Shown here piece after piece: positions 15,010 through 24,045 of a DNA stretch of 24,837 nucleotides. Source of the stretch: an uncultured Eubacterium sp. (lineage in GTDB: Bacteria; Bacillota; Clostridia; Lachnospirales; Lachnospiraceae); the NCBI GenBank assembly GCA_910584595.1, contig CAJUBQ010000067.1:1-24837 (forward strand), given 5' to 3'. The notes under the pieces are model-generated. The model did no database searches. It had not been told where the DNA came from and saw only the letters and a list, made by a program, of their open reading frames with translations. Within the stretch, counting starts at the first letter, position 1; the number at the start of each line of letters is the position of its first letter. The translations under genes were made by a program, and so were the position numbers.

Positions 15010-15035
15010 ATCTTACATACAACTCCTCTAAAAGT

Positions 15036-15060
15036 AAAAAGGGAAACTGAACCGTTTCCC
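15036..15060 (-). terminator. Attenuator-type intrinsic terminator after the tandem leader RNA
   Basis: Seven-base arms GGGAAAC (15041-15047) and GTTTCCC (15054-15060) with a 6-base loop are followed on the minus strand by five T residues. AGAGGAG comes only six bases later, so the terminator stands before a ribosome binding site rather than after a gene. Its loop and first 3'-arm bases (15045-15051, UUCAGUU in the RNA) are complementary to the tails of both upstream repeats. Confidence 0.8.
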
Positions 15061-15184
15061 TCTAACTGCAATATCTTCAGCTTTTTTTAGACAGGTGCAT
15101 CTGACGAACCCCTCACAATTTCTTCAGTTTTTATTTTAGCCAGGCACTTCTGACAAACACCTCAATAGAAGTTTCCACTTCTAT
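15041..15184 (-). ncRNA. Tandem pseudoknot-like leader RNA, candidate riboswitch
   Basis: From 5' to 3' on the minus strand: an 8-bp hairpin with loop GGAA at 15184-15165; a first unit at 15164-15122; a second unit at 15115-15075; then the terminator. The two units repeat with a 49-base period and share the order TGAGG, GTCAGA, CCTG, CTAAAA, A-rich, CTGAAG. In both, AGG can pair with CCU across a 15-base loop, and UCAG in that loop is complementary to CUGA in the tail after the A-rich stretch, giving an H-type pseudoknot. The tails (15076-15082 and 15123-15129) can instead pair over 7 bases with UUCAGUU of the terminator. The general shape recalls preQ1-I RNAs, but the outer stem is too weak for that assignment and no queuosine gene is near. 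The class is unrecognised. Confidence 0.55.
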
Positions 15185-15188
15185 AATT

Positions 15189-15217
15189 AGATTATATATA
15201 AAATCAGATAAAGTCAA
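15189..15217 (-). promoter_or_regulatory. Promoter of the tandem leader RNA
   Basis: On the minus strand TTGACT (15212-15217) is followed by the overlapping -10 candidates TAATCT (15189-15194, 17-base spacing) and TATAAT (15191-15196, 15-base spacing). The expected start falls at about 15182-15184, placing the first hairpin at the very 5' end of the RNA. Confidence 0.7.
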
Positions 15218-15283
15218 TACTTTTTATTCAAAAACAGCATATTTTATGATATGTTCCAATTTAATACCATATAAACATTCCAT

Positions 15284-16987
15284 TTATTCCAGCACAAACT
15301 GTCCAACAATTCCCTGCAGCTGTTCTGCCGAATCAAAACATTCTGTCACCATCGTATTTGATGCACTCGTTTTTGATACCATATCGCTTGTTTTCTCTGC
15401 GATTTCAGCAATTCCGGTAGAAGACTCGCCTACCGTATCGCTAATGCCATTTACTGCCTGCGCAATCAGTTCTATCGCATTCGTCAGCTCTGATACCGCA
15501 TCGCTGACGCTTTCCATACTGTTGCGGAATACGGATGCATCTTCCTGATACTGTTCACTGACCTGTTCAAACTCTTTATATTCTTTAATCACGGTATTTT
15601 CCAAAAATCCTGTTGTCTCTTCCAGACAGCCGGACATATTGGACACCGCATTATTTACCTCTGTAACAATCTCATTAATATCTGCAATCGCTTTCGAAGT
15701 CTGGTCTGCAAGTCCGCCAATCTCAGTCGCTACCACTGCAAATCCTCTTCCTGCATCTCCGGCTCTTGCAGCTTCAATCGAAGCGTTCAGCGCCAGCAGT
15801 CCCGTCTGAGATGAAATCTCCATAATCGTCTGTGTCAGCTCATTTATCTTGTCTACCGCTTTAGAACCTTCGATCGCCTGATCTGCTTTTACTTTTACAT
15901 TTTGATACATCTGTATCGTCTTGTTGCTTGCTTCCACAGTCTTTGCTCTTAGGCTATCCGCCCGCTTCATTACTTGCTCAGATGTTTTTGCTCCATCTGA
16001 GGCCATTGTATTCAAGCCCTCAGTGCCATCTTTAATCATGTTTACATTTTCATTGATTGTTGCAGTTGTAGCTGCCGTCTCCTGCATTCCTGCCGCCAGC
16101 TGTTGGCTCGTCGCAGAGTTATCTGAACACATACGGTCCACATTGGACGTAACCCCCTGCAATTCCTGTACATTTGATGTAATCTGCTTTCCTACACCAT
16201 CAATATCGTTTACAATCTGACGCAGCTGCTTACGCATCAAACGGACTTCCCTGGCCATTTTTCCTGTTTCATCTTTTCTCTTACATAAAGCCTCGCTATA
16301 AGGATTCTTCTTAAAATTAAATTTCGATGTATCAGATATAATTGTCGTTAGGCGCTCAATCGGTATACATAGCATTCTGCTGATTACAAATGCAGCAATC
16401 ATACATATTATCGTACTGACAATCGAAACTATCACCATAGAAGAAACCATTTGATCCACCGGATCCACAATATCTGATTCATCAATTGTCGTCACTACAA
16501 TCATTTTCTGAGATGTGACTGCATACGCTGCAGTTTTTTTCACGCCGTCCAAATCATATTCTATAACGCCTTTTTCCGGAACTGCACCGGATTTAAGCTT
16601 TTCTACAATATTATTGATCGGCGGATTTGATATCGTCTGCCCGATACTGTCTGTCATCGGATGATAAAGGATCTTTCCATTCTCATCCAGCAAATATGTA
16701 TAAGAAGATTCAATCCCTTCCATCTTTACACCGCTGATAATCCCTGCACGTGTATCCTCCGTCATCTGACGATCAGGTATTCCGCTGAGAGTCTGTGCCG
16801 AGTTTTCCGCCACACTTAACAGATATTCATGATTTAACCCTCTGACAGCTTCTTCTGCCTTGTTTCCGGCATTCGTCACATTTGCTGTTATGCAGACCAT
16901 AGATGCCAGAACTACTACAAGTGTTATTTTAAAAGATATCGAATGAAAAAATGTAACCTTGTCCTTCGTTTTCATGCTATTTTTCAT
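15284..16987 (-). CDS. Methyl-accepting chemotaxis protein with a Cache-like sensor
   Basis: This chemoreceptor has 567 residues from the preferred start. It has a membrane helix at ~20-38, an extracellular domain of ~140 residues with the Cache-type segment YTYLLDENGKILYHP, a second helix at ~181-204, a HAMP region and a long cytoplasmic coiled coil. The signalling tip reads EISSQTGLLALNASIEAARAG, the part that contacts CheA and CheW. ATG 16987 follows AGAGAGG; an in-frame ATG at 17017 lies two bases after the upstream stop without a ribosome binding site. It is the second gene of a pair and should share the promoter at 18760-18788. The ligand is unknown. No CheR/CheB tether pentapeptide is seen at the C terminus. 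Confidence 0.92.
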   Translation of the reverse strand: MKNSMKTKDKVTFFHSISFKITLVVVLASMVCITANVTNAGNKAEEAVRGLNHEYLLSVAENSAQTLSGIPDRQMTEDTRAGIISGVKMEGIESSYTYLLDENGKILYHPMTDSIGQTISNPPINNIVEKLKSGAVPEKGVIEYDLDGVKKTAAYAVTSQKMIVVTTIDESDIVDPVDQMVSSMVIVSIVSTIICMIAAFVISRMLCIPIERLTTIISDTSKFNFKKNPYSEALCKRKDETGKMAREVRLMRKQLRQIVNDIDGVGKQITSNVQELQGVTSNVDRMCSDNSATSQQLAAGMQETAATTATINENVNMIKDGTEGLNTMASDGAKTSEQVMKRADSLRAKTVEASNKTIQMYQNVKVKADQAIEGSKAVDKINELTQTIMEISSQTGLLALNASIEAARAGDAGRGFAVVATEIGGLADQTSKAIADINEIVTEVNNAVSNMSGCLEETTGFLENTVIKEYKEFEQVSEQYQEDASVFRNSMESVSDAVSELTNAIELIAQAVNGISDTVGESSTGIAEIAEKTSDMVSKTSASNTMVTECFDSAEQLQGIVGQFVLE

Positions 16988-17019
16988 ACTCCTCTCTTCC
17001 AGGACATGACAAAACATGG

Positions 17020-18714
17020 TTAAAATTTAAATCTATCCATCAGCTCAACCATTGCTTCTACCTGCGCCTTCTGCTCCTCGCTGACTGCCGCTGTTTCCTG
17101 TGATGTTGCAGAATTGTTATCTACAACTGCAGAAACCTGCTGCAGATTGGCTCTTACATTTCGCATATGTTCCACATCATTTTGCAGCATTACGGCAATC
17201 TGGCTCATCGTCTCCGTAGCAGCGCTTGCACCGATCATGACCTCATCCATATTCGCAGCTGCCTCATCTGCAATCATAATTCCGCTGTCTACTGCTGAAA
17301 TTGCCGTTTCAATGAGTTTTGTCGTCTTTCCGGCCGCCTTGGCGGATTCTTCTGCCAGGCTCTTGACCTGTTCTGCTACAACTGCAAACCCTTTGCCCGC
17401 CTCACCGGCTCTTGCAGCTTCAATCGCCGCATTTAAGGACAACAGGTTTGTCTGAGACGCAATATCTTCAATGGTACCGATAATCGTACCGATCTGTTCG
17501 GAACATCTGCTGATCTCCCCAATCGCTGTTTTTAACTCCTGCATTTTTGCATTGCCCTGAGATAGGGTAACTCCGGCCTTGGACGCAATATCTACCGATT
17601 CCTGAGCTTTTTGCACATTGTTCTCCATCGTGTCTGTCATACTCTCAAATACATGTACAAGCTCAGATACCTGTCCGGCCTGGTCTGTGCTTCCTTCCGC
17701 CAAATCTTCTGCTGCGTAAGCAAGCTGTTCCGAACCGCTGTCAATCTGTACAGATACTTCTTTCAGAGTCGTCAGCGTCTCACGCATCTTGCCGATAATC
17801 ACATTCAATGATTCTTTGATCTTTATAAATTCCCCGACATATTCCTGCTTTAATTCAATATTGTAATTCCCGTTTCCCATAGACTCAAGCGCTTCTGAAA
17901 TTTCCTGAATCATATGAAGCAAATTCTGTTTCATAAACGCAATGGCAGATACCATGCTGCCAACCTCGCTGTCATCTTCCTTCAAATCCAGCGGCTCTCT
18001 GAAATCTCCATCCGCAAGCGCCGCCATTTGATCTGACACTTTCTTAATCGGCTCCAAAAGTTCTGCATTGGCAAATTTTATCATCCTGACAATCTGCCAG
18101 ATAATATATCCAAACGAAATCATCAATAAAAATGCCAGGAAAATCTGTACAAATTTTAACACTTTCTGTTGAGATTCCTTACGCGCATTGATAGAACGGA
18201 TTGTTTCATCCGTCTGTGCATTGATCCGATCAACCGCATCTGCGTATTCCGCGCTGAACACCTGTCTTTGCGCTTCCTCCAAGTCTCCTTTGCCGGCAGC
18301 TTCAATGGCGCTCTCCTCTGACGGCACCAAATTTTCAGACAGTCCTGCGATTTCGTCAAGACTCGCCCATTCCTGCTTTGTAAGTCCGCACTTTTCTAAT
18401 GCTTTCTTTGCTTTTTCCCGATTTTGATCTTCATTCAGCTCTTTCATATATGCATCCGCATATTTCTGATCGCCTGTAACTGCATACGAACGAACTTCAT
18501 ATGTCAATGTTTTAGAGCCCACCCGATACTGGTCGAGCGCAAGCGCTGCATTCAGCTGAACCGTCTGCATATTGGATAAGACTAAATTAAACACAGCAAA
18601 TCCCAGTATTAAAACTACACCGATTCCTACTATTACAAATGCTTGTTTCACCAGACTGCGAAGCTGCGCTTCCTGACCATTTTTTTTGATCTGAGCGTGT
18701 TTTTCCTTTCCCAT
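17020..18714 (-). CDS. Methyl-accepting chemotaxis protein with a four-helix-bundle-like sensor
   Basis: This 564-residue chemoreceptor has helix 1 at ~24-46 and helix 2 at ~186-208, enclosing an all-helical extracellular region of ~140 residues (4HB or CHASE3 type by its heptad-like charge pattern). HAMP and a second linker follow, then the signalling domain with tip DIASQTNLLSLNAAIEAARAGEAGKGFAVVAEQV. AAAGGAG seven bases before the ATG sets the start. It is the first gene of the chemoreceptor pair and lies directly behind a consensus promoter. The sensor differs in kind from that of its partner, so the two should detect different stimuli. No che genes are in the window. Confidence 0.92.
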   Translation of the reverse strand: MGKEKHAQIKKNGQEAQLRSLVKQAFVIVGIGVVLILGFAVFNLVLSNMQTVQLNAALALDQYRVGSKTLTYEVRSYAVTGDQKYADAYMKELNEDQNREKAKKALEKCGLTKQEWASLDEIAGLSENLVPSEESAIEAAGKGDLEEAQRQVFSAEYADAVDRINAQTDETIRSINARKESQQKVLKFVQIFLAFLLMISFGYIIWQIVRMIKFANAELLEPIKKVSDQMAALADGDFREPLDLKEDDSEVGSMVSAIAFMKQNLLHMIQEISEALESMGNGNYNIELKQEYVGEFIKIKESLNVIIGKMRETLTTLKEVSVQIDSGSEQLAYAAEDLAEGSTDQAGQVSELVHVFESMTDTMENNVQKAQESVDIASKAGVTLSQGNAKMQELKTAIGEISRCSEQIGTIIGTIEDIASQTNLLSLNAAIEAARAGEAGKGFAVVAEQVKSLAEESAKAAGKTTKLIETAISAVDSGIMIADEAAANMDEVMIGASAATETMSQIAVMLQNDVEHMRNVRANLQQVSAVVDNNSATSQETAAVSEEQKAQVEAMVELMDRFKF

Positions 18715-18759
18715 ACGATTTCTCCTTTGATATAGATTCTGATTAAATTCACTAAATCT

Positions 18760-18788
18760 ATTATACTCATACTCAAAGAGCGGGTCAA
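18760..18788 (-). promoter_or_regulatory. Sigma-A promoter of the chemoreceptor pair
   Basis: On the minus strand TTGACC (18783-18788) and a perfect TATAAT (18760-18765) have 17-base spacing, 46 bases before the first chemoreceptor start. It is not a flagellar sigma-28 promoter (no TAAA...CCGATAA). Confidence 0.85.
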
Positions 18789-18804
18789 GGCTGGCGTGAA
18801 ATTT

Positions 18805-20067
18805 TTATTTCCGAAACACCGCAGTTACACACATATCCCCCTCCTGTACCTGCGCAAAAATATCTCCGTCCATTCGCTGCATCAGGCTGCGGCAGATATA
18901 CAGACCCAAACCGCTGCCAGAGCAGCTCTTTGTATTAGACCCACGCCAAAAACTGTCAAAAATATACAATAACTCCGTCTCCGGCAGCGTATTGCCACTG
19001 TTTTTTACCGTCACAAGCACACAACCATCTTCTTCTGCAAACTCAAGCGAAATGCTTCTTCCGTCACCATATTTCACAGCATTTTCCATCATGTTTTGCA
19101 CCACTTCCACGCTTCGGTCAAAATCTCCTTTTAACATACAGTCCTTATATGCCCCAACCTGAAACTGCGTACGTAAAAGCTTTAATTTATCTTCATAATA
19201 CGCGGTTGTTTTTTTTATCAGCTGTGATAAATAAAACCCGTCTTTTCGAACTTCTATATTTAAAAAATCTTCACCGGACGCCTTTACCATCTGTGTCACA
19301 AAGCCGCCGATCTCATCCGCTTTTGCATCAATGCTCTCTGCTATGCCAAGCAGCTGTTCATCATCTGCATATAAATGCCTGGAAATTACTTTTGCATATA
19401 ATTTAATGGCAGACAACGGTGTTTTAATGTCATGTGATACAGACAGCACTAATGTTTTCTGCGCACGCTGCAGCCCGAGCTCCCGTTTTTTCTGCTGCTG
19501 AATATTTTCCCGCAGCAAATCTATGCCCCAAATAAATTCACCGAAAAAACGATTCTTATTCTCCGGCAGCGGAGTCGTCAGCCTGCCTTTGGAAAGTTCG
19601 TACGGCAGCTCTTTCATTGCCTCAAAAGGTTTTATTATCTTTTGCCTGATATACATAAGCGCGCTCAACAGCAGCAGACTCATCACAATCAGCGCCAGAT
19701 TCATAAATCCTGTCAGATTCGCGCGTTCCGAATCCAGACGCCATGTATAGTCAAACCGGTAAAACGCACCGTCTATAAAACGCATGCAATAATCACTTTC
19801 TTCCCCCTGCAAAAATTGCTGTAAAGATTCCGGTTCCGTAAATGGCGCAGCCGGATAGCGTTCTATATGATAAATATAATCACAACCGGACAAATCGATA
19901 TCTTCATATCCATTTCTTTGAATTTCTTTTGCGAGTCTTGCCGCTTCTACCCGGTACATTCGCCCATGAACGCTTTGAAGCGCCATACGGATACTTATAT
20001 TTGCACCTATAAAAATGACTGCAGCCATCAAAATGACAACTGCAGTAAATCTATGATAGCTTTTCAT
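18805..20067 (-). CDS. Sensor histidine kinase of the second transporter module
   Basis: This 420-residue kinase has two membrane helices (~8-29 and ~118-141) around an extracellular domain of ~90 residues. A HAMP-like linker follows, then the phospho-acceptor H212 in SVSHDIKTPLSAIK, and an ATPase domain with N-box NMMENAVKYGD, a degenerate VKNSGNTLP box and the G-box GSGLGLYI. GGGAG nine bases upstream sets the start, and the gap to the regulator stop is four bases. It is the last gene of the permease-ATPase-regulator-kinase operon and should pair with the regulator at 20072-20806. It probably senses a peptide or envelope stress handled by the transporter; this is inferred from context. Confidence 0.93.
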   Translation of the reverse strand: MKSYHRFTAVVILMAAVIFIGANISIRMALQSVHGRMYRVEAARLAKEIQRNGYEDIDLSGCDYIYHIERYPAAPFTEPESLQQFLQGEESDYCMRFIDGAFYRFDYTWRLDSERANLTGFMNLALIVMSLLLLSALMYIRQKIIKPFEAMKELPYELSKGRLTTPLPENKNRFFGEFIWGIDLLRENIQQQKKRELGLQRAQKTLVLSVSHDIKTPLSAIKLYAKVISRHLYADDEQLLGIAESIDAKADEIGGFVTQMVKASGEDFLNIEVRKDGFYLSQLIKKTTAYYEDKLKLLRTQFQVGAYKDCMLKGDFDRSVEVVQNMMENAVKYGDGRSISLEFAEEDGCVLVTVKNSGNTLPETELLYIFDSFWRGSNTKSCSGSGLGLYICRSLMQRMDGDIFAQVQEGDMCVTAVFRK

Positions 20068-20071
20068 TCTT

Positions 20072-20806
20072 TTATACTCCCTGATAAACTGTATCAGCAG
20101 CCTGCATCGTTACTGCTGATACAAATTGATACCCGACGCCCCAGACAGTAACAATCCGCTTCGGATTTTTCGGATCCTCCTCAATCTTTTGCCGCAGCCA
20201 CTTGATATGTACCGTAAGTGTCTGCGGTTCTGAAAAACTATCCATCCCCCAGACTTTTCTGAACAAATACTCTTTGCGCAGAGCCTTTCCCTTATGTTCC
20301 ATGAACAGCTGCAATAAATCAAACTCCTTCGCTGTTAATTCTACCAATAACCCTTTTTTATGCAGCGTATGCTTCATTTTATCCAGACAAAGATCCCCGT
20401 CTGTGATAACATCCTGTGAGTATCTGTGTTTAAAAATATTACGTATCTTTGCCAGCATAATATCTATATCATATGGCTTTTCAATATAATCATCTGCTCC
20501 GGCAAGCAAACCATTCAGCTGATCCTCTTTCTGGCTCTTTGCACTGACGATTAAAATCGGTATCTCCCCAAAGCTGCGAATTTTCCGGCAAACCGCAAAC
20601 CCATCCACACCCGGAAGCATAATGTCTAAGATAACCAGTTTTATATTTCCTGATGCAAACTGCTCTAACGCCTGTTCCCCGCTATAGGCAACAGACACCG
20701 TATATCTTTCCGCACGAAGAAAACTGCACAGCAGCCGGGCCAATTCCTGATTGTCCTCTACAATTAAAATATCCGTCGCATTGCCTGCTTCCATACTACT
20801 ATCCAT
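20072..20806 (-). CDS. OmpR-family response regulator of the second transporter module
   Basis: This 244-residue regulator has a receiver domain (about 12-125) with E17-D18, phospho-acceptor D61 in VILDIMLPG, S88 and K110 in IEKPYD. A winged helix (about 140-232) ends in TVWGVGYQF. The first ~10 residues and the last ~12 lie outside the domains. It starts four bases after the ATPase stop with GGGATGG as a weak ribosome binding site, so translational coupling is likely; the in-frame ATG four codons later is an alternative start. It probably acts on the direct repeats at 24064-24080 in front of the operon. Confidence 0.94.
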   Translation of the reverse strand: MDSSMEAGNATDILIVEDNQELARLLCSFLRAERYTVSVAYSGEQALEQFASGNIKLVILDIMLPGVDGFAVCRKIRSFGEIPILIVSAKSQKEDQLNGLLAGADDYIEKPYDIDIMLAKIRNIFKHRYSQDVITDGDLCLDKMKHTLHKKGLLVELTAKEFDLLQLFMEHKGKALRKEYLFRKVWGMDSFSEPQTLTVHIKWLRQKIEEDPKNPKRIVTVWGVGYQFVSAVTMQAADTVYQGV

Positions 20807-20810
20807 ATAC

Positions 20811-21578
20811 TTACCATCCCATCTCCATAAGCCAAAGATTCAGCTCACGCTCTCTTTCTCTTATGCCTGCTCCCTGTGCCTGCGTACCAAGCACATATTC
20901 TCCCTGAATATTTCCATCCACAATATAAAGCACTCTGGAACATTTCGCAGCTACTTTTATATCATGTGTAACTAACATCACTGCCGTACCGTCTGCGTTG
21001 ATCTTTGCCAGCTCTTCCATGACTTCTTCCGAAGAACTGCGGTTTAACGCTCCGGTCGGTTCATCGGCAAAAATCATTTTCGGATGATTGATAAGACTTC
21101 TGCAAATACACGCTCGCTGAAGCTGGCCGCCGGATACTTCATGAATATCATGATCCGCTATTTCTATAATGCCAAGTCTGCGCATCAGGTCCTGTGCAAA
21201 CCGAACCTTTTCCTTTCTGTCAGCCTTATTTTTCCCGGACTGGCTAGCCGGCAGAACAATATTATCAAGCACTGACAAATTTTTTAACATATACATCTGC
21301 TGAAAAATAAAACCCATCTCATCCAGCCGCAAATCTGCCAGCTGCGCAGCAGACAGTTTTGCAATATTTCTGCTGCAAAAACACACCTCTCCCGCTGTTA
21401 TTGTATCCATACCTGACACCGTATACAGAAGCGTTGATTTTCCTGATCCTGACGGCCCCATCACCGCAGTCATCTCCCCTTCCCGTATCGTCAGATTTAC
21501 ATTTCTAAGCACATGGTTTTGGCGCCTGTCGGCTATATATGTTTTGCACAAATCTTTAACTTCCAATATATTTTTCAT
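20811..21578 (-). CDS. ABC transporter ATPase (MacB/BceA/Vex type)
   Basis: This 255-residue ATPase has Walker A GPSGSGKST at 41-49, Q-loop FIFQQMYML, signature VSGGQLQRA, Walker B MIFADEPTGAL and the switch His in VTHDIK. This is the class that works with FtsX/MacB-type permeases, including antimicrobial-peptide exporters and detoxification systems such as BceAB. The ribosome binding site GGAGAC precedes the ATG, 68 bases after the permease stop. The C-terminal ~25 residues are poorly conserved and run into the regulator start. Confidence 0.93.
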   Translation of the reverse strand: MKNILEVKDLCKTYIADRRQNHVLRNVNLTIREGEMTAVMGPSGSGKSTLLYTVSGMDTITAGEVCFCSRNIAKLSAAQLADLRLDEMGFIFQQMYMLKNLSVLDNIVLPASQSGKNKADRKEKVRFAQDLMRRLGIIEIADHDIHEVSGGQLQRACICRSLINHPKMIFADEPTGALNRSSSEEVMEELAKINADGTAVMLVTHDIKVAAKCSRVLYIVDGNIQGEYVLGTQAQGAGIRERERELNLWLMEMGW

Positions 21579-21646
21579 AATATGTCTCCTTTTATTTTAA
21601 CCATTTTCAATTCTAACTTCAAGATTTTATTTTCTTTTATTTTATC

Positions 21647-23992
21647 CTATTCTAAATTTGAAGCATCGGATGCCGGGATCTTTTTCACCTGCATAGCTGC
21701 GCACATACCTGCGATAACGGTTACCGCAAAGACAACCAGCGGATACAGTACATACACTTCCATCGGCCTGATATCAAATGCAATGCTTTGCGCACCCATC
21801 ATCTGAAAAATCGGTGTAACGCAAAGATGTGAGATCGGTGCAGACAACGCCGTTCCAATCACTGAAGAAATAAATAATACAATACCGATGCGAAGCGTCT
21901 GCCACACTGCCAGGGAAACATTTTTGAATCCAATCGCTTTGAGCATTGCAATCTCCCCTTTTTCTTTTGTTAAAAAACTTTTTACCATCAATACGGTAAC
22001 AAGCATATTGATACACAAAACAACTGTTAAAATCAAATACTTCATCCCTTTTAACTGACCGCTGATATCTCCGATCATCTCGTTGACATATTCTCCTGCC
22101 GTATAAACTTCATAATCTGCAAACCAATCTTTCAACTGCTCTTTTCTCTGTTCCAGCTGCTTGTTATCCGGATCGTCTGTATATCTGATCTGTATGCCAA
22201 AGCTACCGAATACGAAACGATAATCCAGCTCCTCTTTTTCAGAAAACCGAATGCCCTCTCCCAGATTATTCATCGTCTGAAAAATAGCTGTTACCAAATA
22301 CGAACGCTGTTCATTCCCACATTGAATCGAAACAGTGTCCCCAATCTGTGCGCCAAGTCTGGCTGCAATCAAGTGAGAAATGCCTACTTCATCAGCATCT
22401 TGCGGTGCGCTTCCTTCCAGATATACATATCTGTCCGCCGTAATATCGCCAATTCCCTGAAAAGCAAGCGAAGATTCCTGCTTATCTTTAAATAAAATGC
22501 TCATACGAAACAATACTTCTTCATACACCTCCGCCCTGATACCATGATCTGACAGCTGGGCGCTGATTTCATCCAGCTGATCCTGTATCCAAGCACGACG
22601 ATTGCTGTTGGAATTAAACAACTGTTCTTTGCTTATCACATGCTCGCATGGCGCCATACTAAACCATGTCAGCAAATGGTCAGACTGCAGTGTATTCATA
22701 ACATTAACAGGAATAATCACTAACAAAATCCCAATCATAAATATTAAAATCAAAGCAACATAACGCCGGATGCCACTCAAAATATCATTCAACGCCAAAA
22801 ACGCCACTGCCGGCAGCCGTGACCGGCCTAATGACAACACGCCCTTTCTGCTGTAACGCTCTCCATTCTCTCCGCCGCGAATGGCATCCATCGGTGAAAA
22901 CCGTTTTATTTTGCGCGTACATGAATATCCAAACAGTACCACAACTCCCGCAACGGCTGCTGTACACAAAACATTCCAGATGAAATTCCCCTCTGTTTCC
23001 ATCATAATATTTCTTGACAGATTGCCAAGCATCAGCCTGCCAAATGGTATGCTTAACAAAAGTCCAACTCCGCCGCCCGCCAAAGATATCGCAAAATATT
23101 TTACAACATAAAGCCCGCGTATTTTACGATTCGCAATACCGATTGCTTTCATCACGCCAATTTCCCGAAATTCCTCACTCATCGTAAAAAGAATCGTAAA
23201 TCGAAGGATCACAAGCGAAATCAAAATCAAACAGATGCTGACGACAATCATCACTGCAGAGATCACCATATCCACCATATAAAGCAGCCGTATCTCATCC
23301 TGATCGATCTCCATCACAACGTTCAGCCCAAGCTTATGAAATTTTTCAGAAAACTTATCATCATCAGTATCAATACAAGTCAGATACAAATGCTCCGCAT
23401 CAGCCGCATCAAAATAAGAATAGTCTTTATCACTGACAAAAACCCGCGTCATTCCTGCCATCTCTGATGCAAATATAGCATCTCTGACTCCGCCTGCAAC
23501 TACAAACCGTCCTTCCTTTCCATTTGCTGCAATACGGACATGATCTTTGACCTGTAACTGTTCTGATTCTAACACCTTTACCGCAAAATAAATCTCACCA
23601 TCGTTTATGTGTGTAACCTCCCGATCGTAACTGTCAAAAATTCTGACAGAATCCCCGATTCTTGAAATGACTACCGTATTGTTATAATCCATCTCTCCAT
23701 CTTCTTTTTCCATCTTTTTGGGATCGATCTGTATGACTTCCTGCTGTCTGATGGAATAATGCTCCTGCTTCGCAAACTGTTCAAATTGCCTCGCCTCTCC
23801 TTCATCTGCAAAACTTAGCATATAATCCGGAACCTCCGCTTTTTCAAAAAATGTGTCCAGTGCAGTCATTACAGTGACCATATTATTCACACTCCCAGCA
23901 ATGAACGTGGCTGCCAGAACGATAAAAATAAAGAGGATCAGATTCATCGTCTTTTTCCGTTTTAAGTCTTTTTTTAAAATCTGCAGATACAT
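21647..23992 (-). CDS. FtsX/MacB-type ABC transporter permease
   Basis: This 781-residue permease has two FtsX-type halves. Helix 1 is at ~17-37, then a large extracellular domain of ~200 residues, then three helices between ~235 and 365. The second half has a helix at ~412-435, another large extracellular domain (~440-650) and three helices between ~655 and 770. This eight-helix 1+3/1+3 plan resembles VexP-type or macrolide/peptide transporters more than the ten-helix BceB plan. I chose ATG 23992 because AGGAG lies eight bases upstream; an in-frame ATG at 24046 falls inside the promoter. It is the first gene of the operon that continues with ATPase, regulator and kinase. It probably exports or displaces an envelope-active compound. 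Confidence 0.92.
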   Translation of the reverse strand: MYLQILKKDLKRKKTMNLILFIFIVLAATFIAGSVNNMVTVMTALDTFFEKAEVPDYMLSFADEGEARQFEQFAKQEHYSIRQQEVIQIDPKKMEKEDGEMDYNNTVVISRIGDSVRIFDSYDREVTHINDGEIYFAVKVLESEQLQVKDHVRIAANGKEGRFVVAGGVRDAIFASEMAGMTRVFVSDKDYSYFDAADAEHLYLTCIDTDDDKFSEKFHKLGLNVVMEIDQDEIRLLYMVDMVISAVMIVVSICLILISLVILRFTILFTMSEEFREIGVMKAIGIANRKIRGLYVVKYFAISLAGGGVGLLLSIPFGRLMLGNLSRNIMMETEGNFIWNVLCTAAVAGVVVLFGYSCTRKIKRFSPMDAIRGGENGERYSRKGVLSLGRSRLPAVAFLALNDILSGIRRYVALILIFMIGILLVIIPVNVMNTLQSDHLLTWFSMAPCEHVISKEQLFNSNSNRRAWIQDQLDEISAQLSDHGIRAEVYEEVLFRMSILFKDKQESSLAFQGIGDITADRYVYLEGSAPQDADEVGISHLIAARLGAQIGDTVSIQCGNEQRSYLVTAIFQTMNNLGEGIRFSEKEELDYRFVFGSFGIQIRYTDDPDNKQLEQRKEQLKDWFADYEVYTAGEYVNEMIGDISGQLKGMKYLILTVVLCINMLVTVLMVKSFLTKEKGEIAMLKAIGFKNVSLAVWQTLRIGIVLFISSVIGTALSAPISHLCVTPIFQMMGAQSIAFDIRPMEVYVLYPLVVFAVTVIAGMCAAMQVKKIPASDASNLE

Positions 23993-24045
23993 TTTGCCTG
24001 CTCCTTTCTTTTTATACATAATGCTGTTCTTTTTGTTCTGGCGCA

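Noticed and set aside
15041..15184. Assignment of the tandem RNA to the preQ1-I riboswitch class
   Set aside because: The A-rich tail and loop-tail pairing are similar, but the outer stem has only three sure base pairs per unit, the second unit lacks the conserved loop bases, and no queuosine gene is nearby. It is left unclassified.
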